Positions 6,881-7,086 of a stretch of DNA of 7,086 nt are shown here, in pieces; position 1 is the first letter of the stretch, and the number at the start of each line of letters is the position of its first letter. The stretch is taken from positions 1 to 7,086 of the forward strand of contig CAUJFU010000357.1 of assembly GCA_963169055.1 (NCBI GenBank). Direction: 5' to 3'. This stretch comes from Myxococcota bacterium. GTDB lineage: Bacteria; Myxococcota_C; UBA6777. The translations under genes were made by a program, and so were the position numbers. The notes under the pieces are model-generated. The model was not told the origin of the DNA. It worked only from the letters and a program-made list of their open reading frames with translations, and did not search any database.

Positions 6881-6945
6881 GCTTTCTTTTGTGGGGCTTT
6901 CTTTTGTGGGGCTTTCTTTTGTGGGGCTTTCTTTTGTGGGGCTTT
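6881..6945. repeat. Four perfect 15-bp tandem repeats with GGGG tracts
   Basis: The unit gctttcttttgtggg occurs at 6881-6895, 6896-6910, 6911-6925 and 6926-6940, followed by a partial gcttt (6941-6945). On the + strand this yields GGGG at 6893, 6908, 6923 and 6938, each separated by 11 pyrimidine-rich bases. Because 15 is a multiple of 3, the repeat keeps several frames open on both strands, producing spurious repetitive ORFs. Confidence 0.95.
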
Positions 6946-6951
6946 GCCCCA
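6937..6951. repeat. Small GC hairpin closing the tandem array
   Basis: T-GGGGC-TTT-GCCCC-A forms a 6-bp stem with a 3-nt loop. Its left arm is the last GGGG tract of the tandem array. The right-arm GCCCC could pair equally with any of the four GGGGC copies. Confidence 0.7.
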
Positions 6952-6955
6952 TACG

Positions 6956-6970
6956 CGCCTTGTTAAGGCG
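6956..6970. repeat. Small hairpin CGCCTT-GTT-AAGGCG
   Basis: This is a perfect 6-bp inverted repeat with a 3-nt loop, 4 bp beyond the previous hairpin. Neither strand has a following T-run, so it is not called as a terminator. Confidence 0.6.
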
Positions 6971-7050
6971 GAAACACCGTAGAGTCGAGAATGATCGCTC
7001 TTTCTTTTGTCGGCCCCCATGTCCGTTCGCTGCTCGATGTCCCGATACAC

Positions 7051-7070
7051 GGGCGGTTCGCGAACCGCCC
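7051..7070. repeat. Perfect 20-bp palindrome, REP-like
   Basis: GGGCGGTTCGCGAACCGCCC equals its own reverse complement. It is flanked by cgataca on the left and ctacgcaaac on the right. Such GC-rich palindromes ending in CCCCTAC are familiar from dispersed intergenic repeats in several phyla. A dispersed element is therefore likely, but copy number cannot be seen here. Confidence 0.8.
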
Positions 7071-7086
7071 CTACGCAAACATGGCC

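Larger units (their letters stand above)
6657..7086. other. Gene-free region upstream of the - strand unit
   Basis: These 430 bp contain no reading frame with a credible start, Shine-Dalgarno and protein-like composition. The left half should contain the promoter and leader of the Cys-rich gene, though no strong promoter is evident. The right half holds a 15-bp tandem repeat, two hairpins and a terminal palindrome, listed separately. Confidence 0.65.

Noticed and set aside
6881-6945. CRISPR-like array
   Set aside because: The units are 15 bp and directly contiguous with no spacers, so this is a simple tandem repeat.
6646-6966. + strand frame encoding FLLWG repeats
   Set aside because: It overlaps the start of the lipoprotein gene, has no ribosome binding site, and its repeat is a by-product of the 15-bp array.
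6937-6970. The two small hairpins as Rho-independent terminators
   Set aside because: Stems are only 6 bp and neither strand has a T-run after them.
6793-7050. Small - strand reading frame with KKAPQ repeats (85 residues) and an overlapping frame with TKESP repeats
   Set aside because: Both owe their length to the 15-bp tandem array, lack a Shine-Dalgarno, and one starts at a GTG beside the palindrome. Two repetitive frames over the same DNA argue against coding.

Overview
The window looks like chromosomal DNA of a moderately GC-rich deltaproteobacterium-like organism, most likely Myxococcota (inference). Three things suggest this: a HEAT-repeat protein with a W-x-x-W-rich tail, a secreted protein with C-x-S-D-x-D-C-x-x-G-x-x-C and C-x2-L-[SD]-x3-C motifs, and a large divergent PrkA. 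No rRNA, tRNA, CRISPR array or transposase is visible.

Layout. On the + strand, bases 1-2352 hold a HEAT-repeat protein that is cut by the left edge. It begins in the window with a Ser/Asp/Glu/Pro-rich linker encoded by an 18-bp minisatellite. The folded part consists of two copies of a ~228-residue helical module. After 78 bp, with a good ribosome binding site, comes prkA (2431-4686), a PrkA-family AAA+ protein. The two are probably one transcription unit. prkA meets the next gene tail to tail with an 11-bp gap.

On the - strand, a two-gene unit reads from 6656 leftwards. First is a signal-peptide-bearing, cysteine-rich probable lipoprotein (5826-6656), then after 42 bp a membrane-anchored helical protein whose C-terminal end resembles terpenoid-cyclase-like alpha/alpha toroids (4698-5783). 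For both genes the first possible start codon (GTG) is contradicted by a clear Shine-Dalgarno placed for a downstream ATG, and the shorter starts are used here.

The right 430 bp (6657-7086) have no convincing gene. They hold the leader of the - strand unit, four perfect 15-bp tandem repeats with evenly spaced GGGG tracts, two small hairpins and a perfect 20-bp palindrome. Together these look like an intergenic repetitive element.

The most interesting hypothesis is that the HEAT protein and PrkA form a functional pair. PrkA is commonly found with YeaH (DUF444) and SpoVR proteins. Here its visible neighbour is a duplicated HEAT scaffold with an acidic Ser-rich tail that could be a partner or a phosphorylation substrate. 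The sequence shows the gene pairing and the protein architecture; the functional link is inference.
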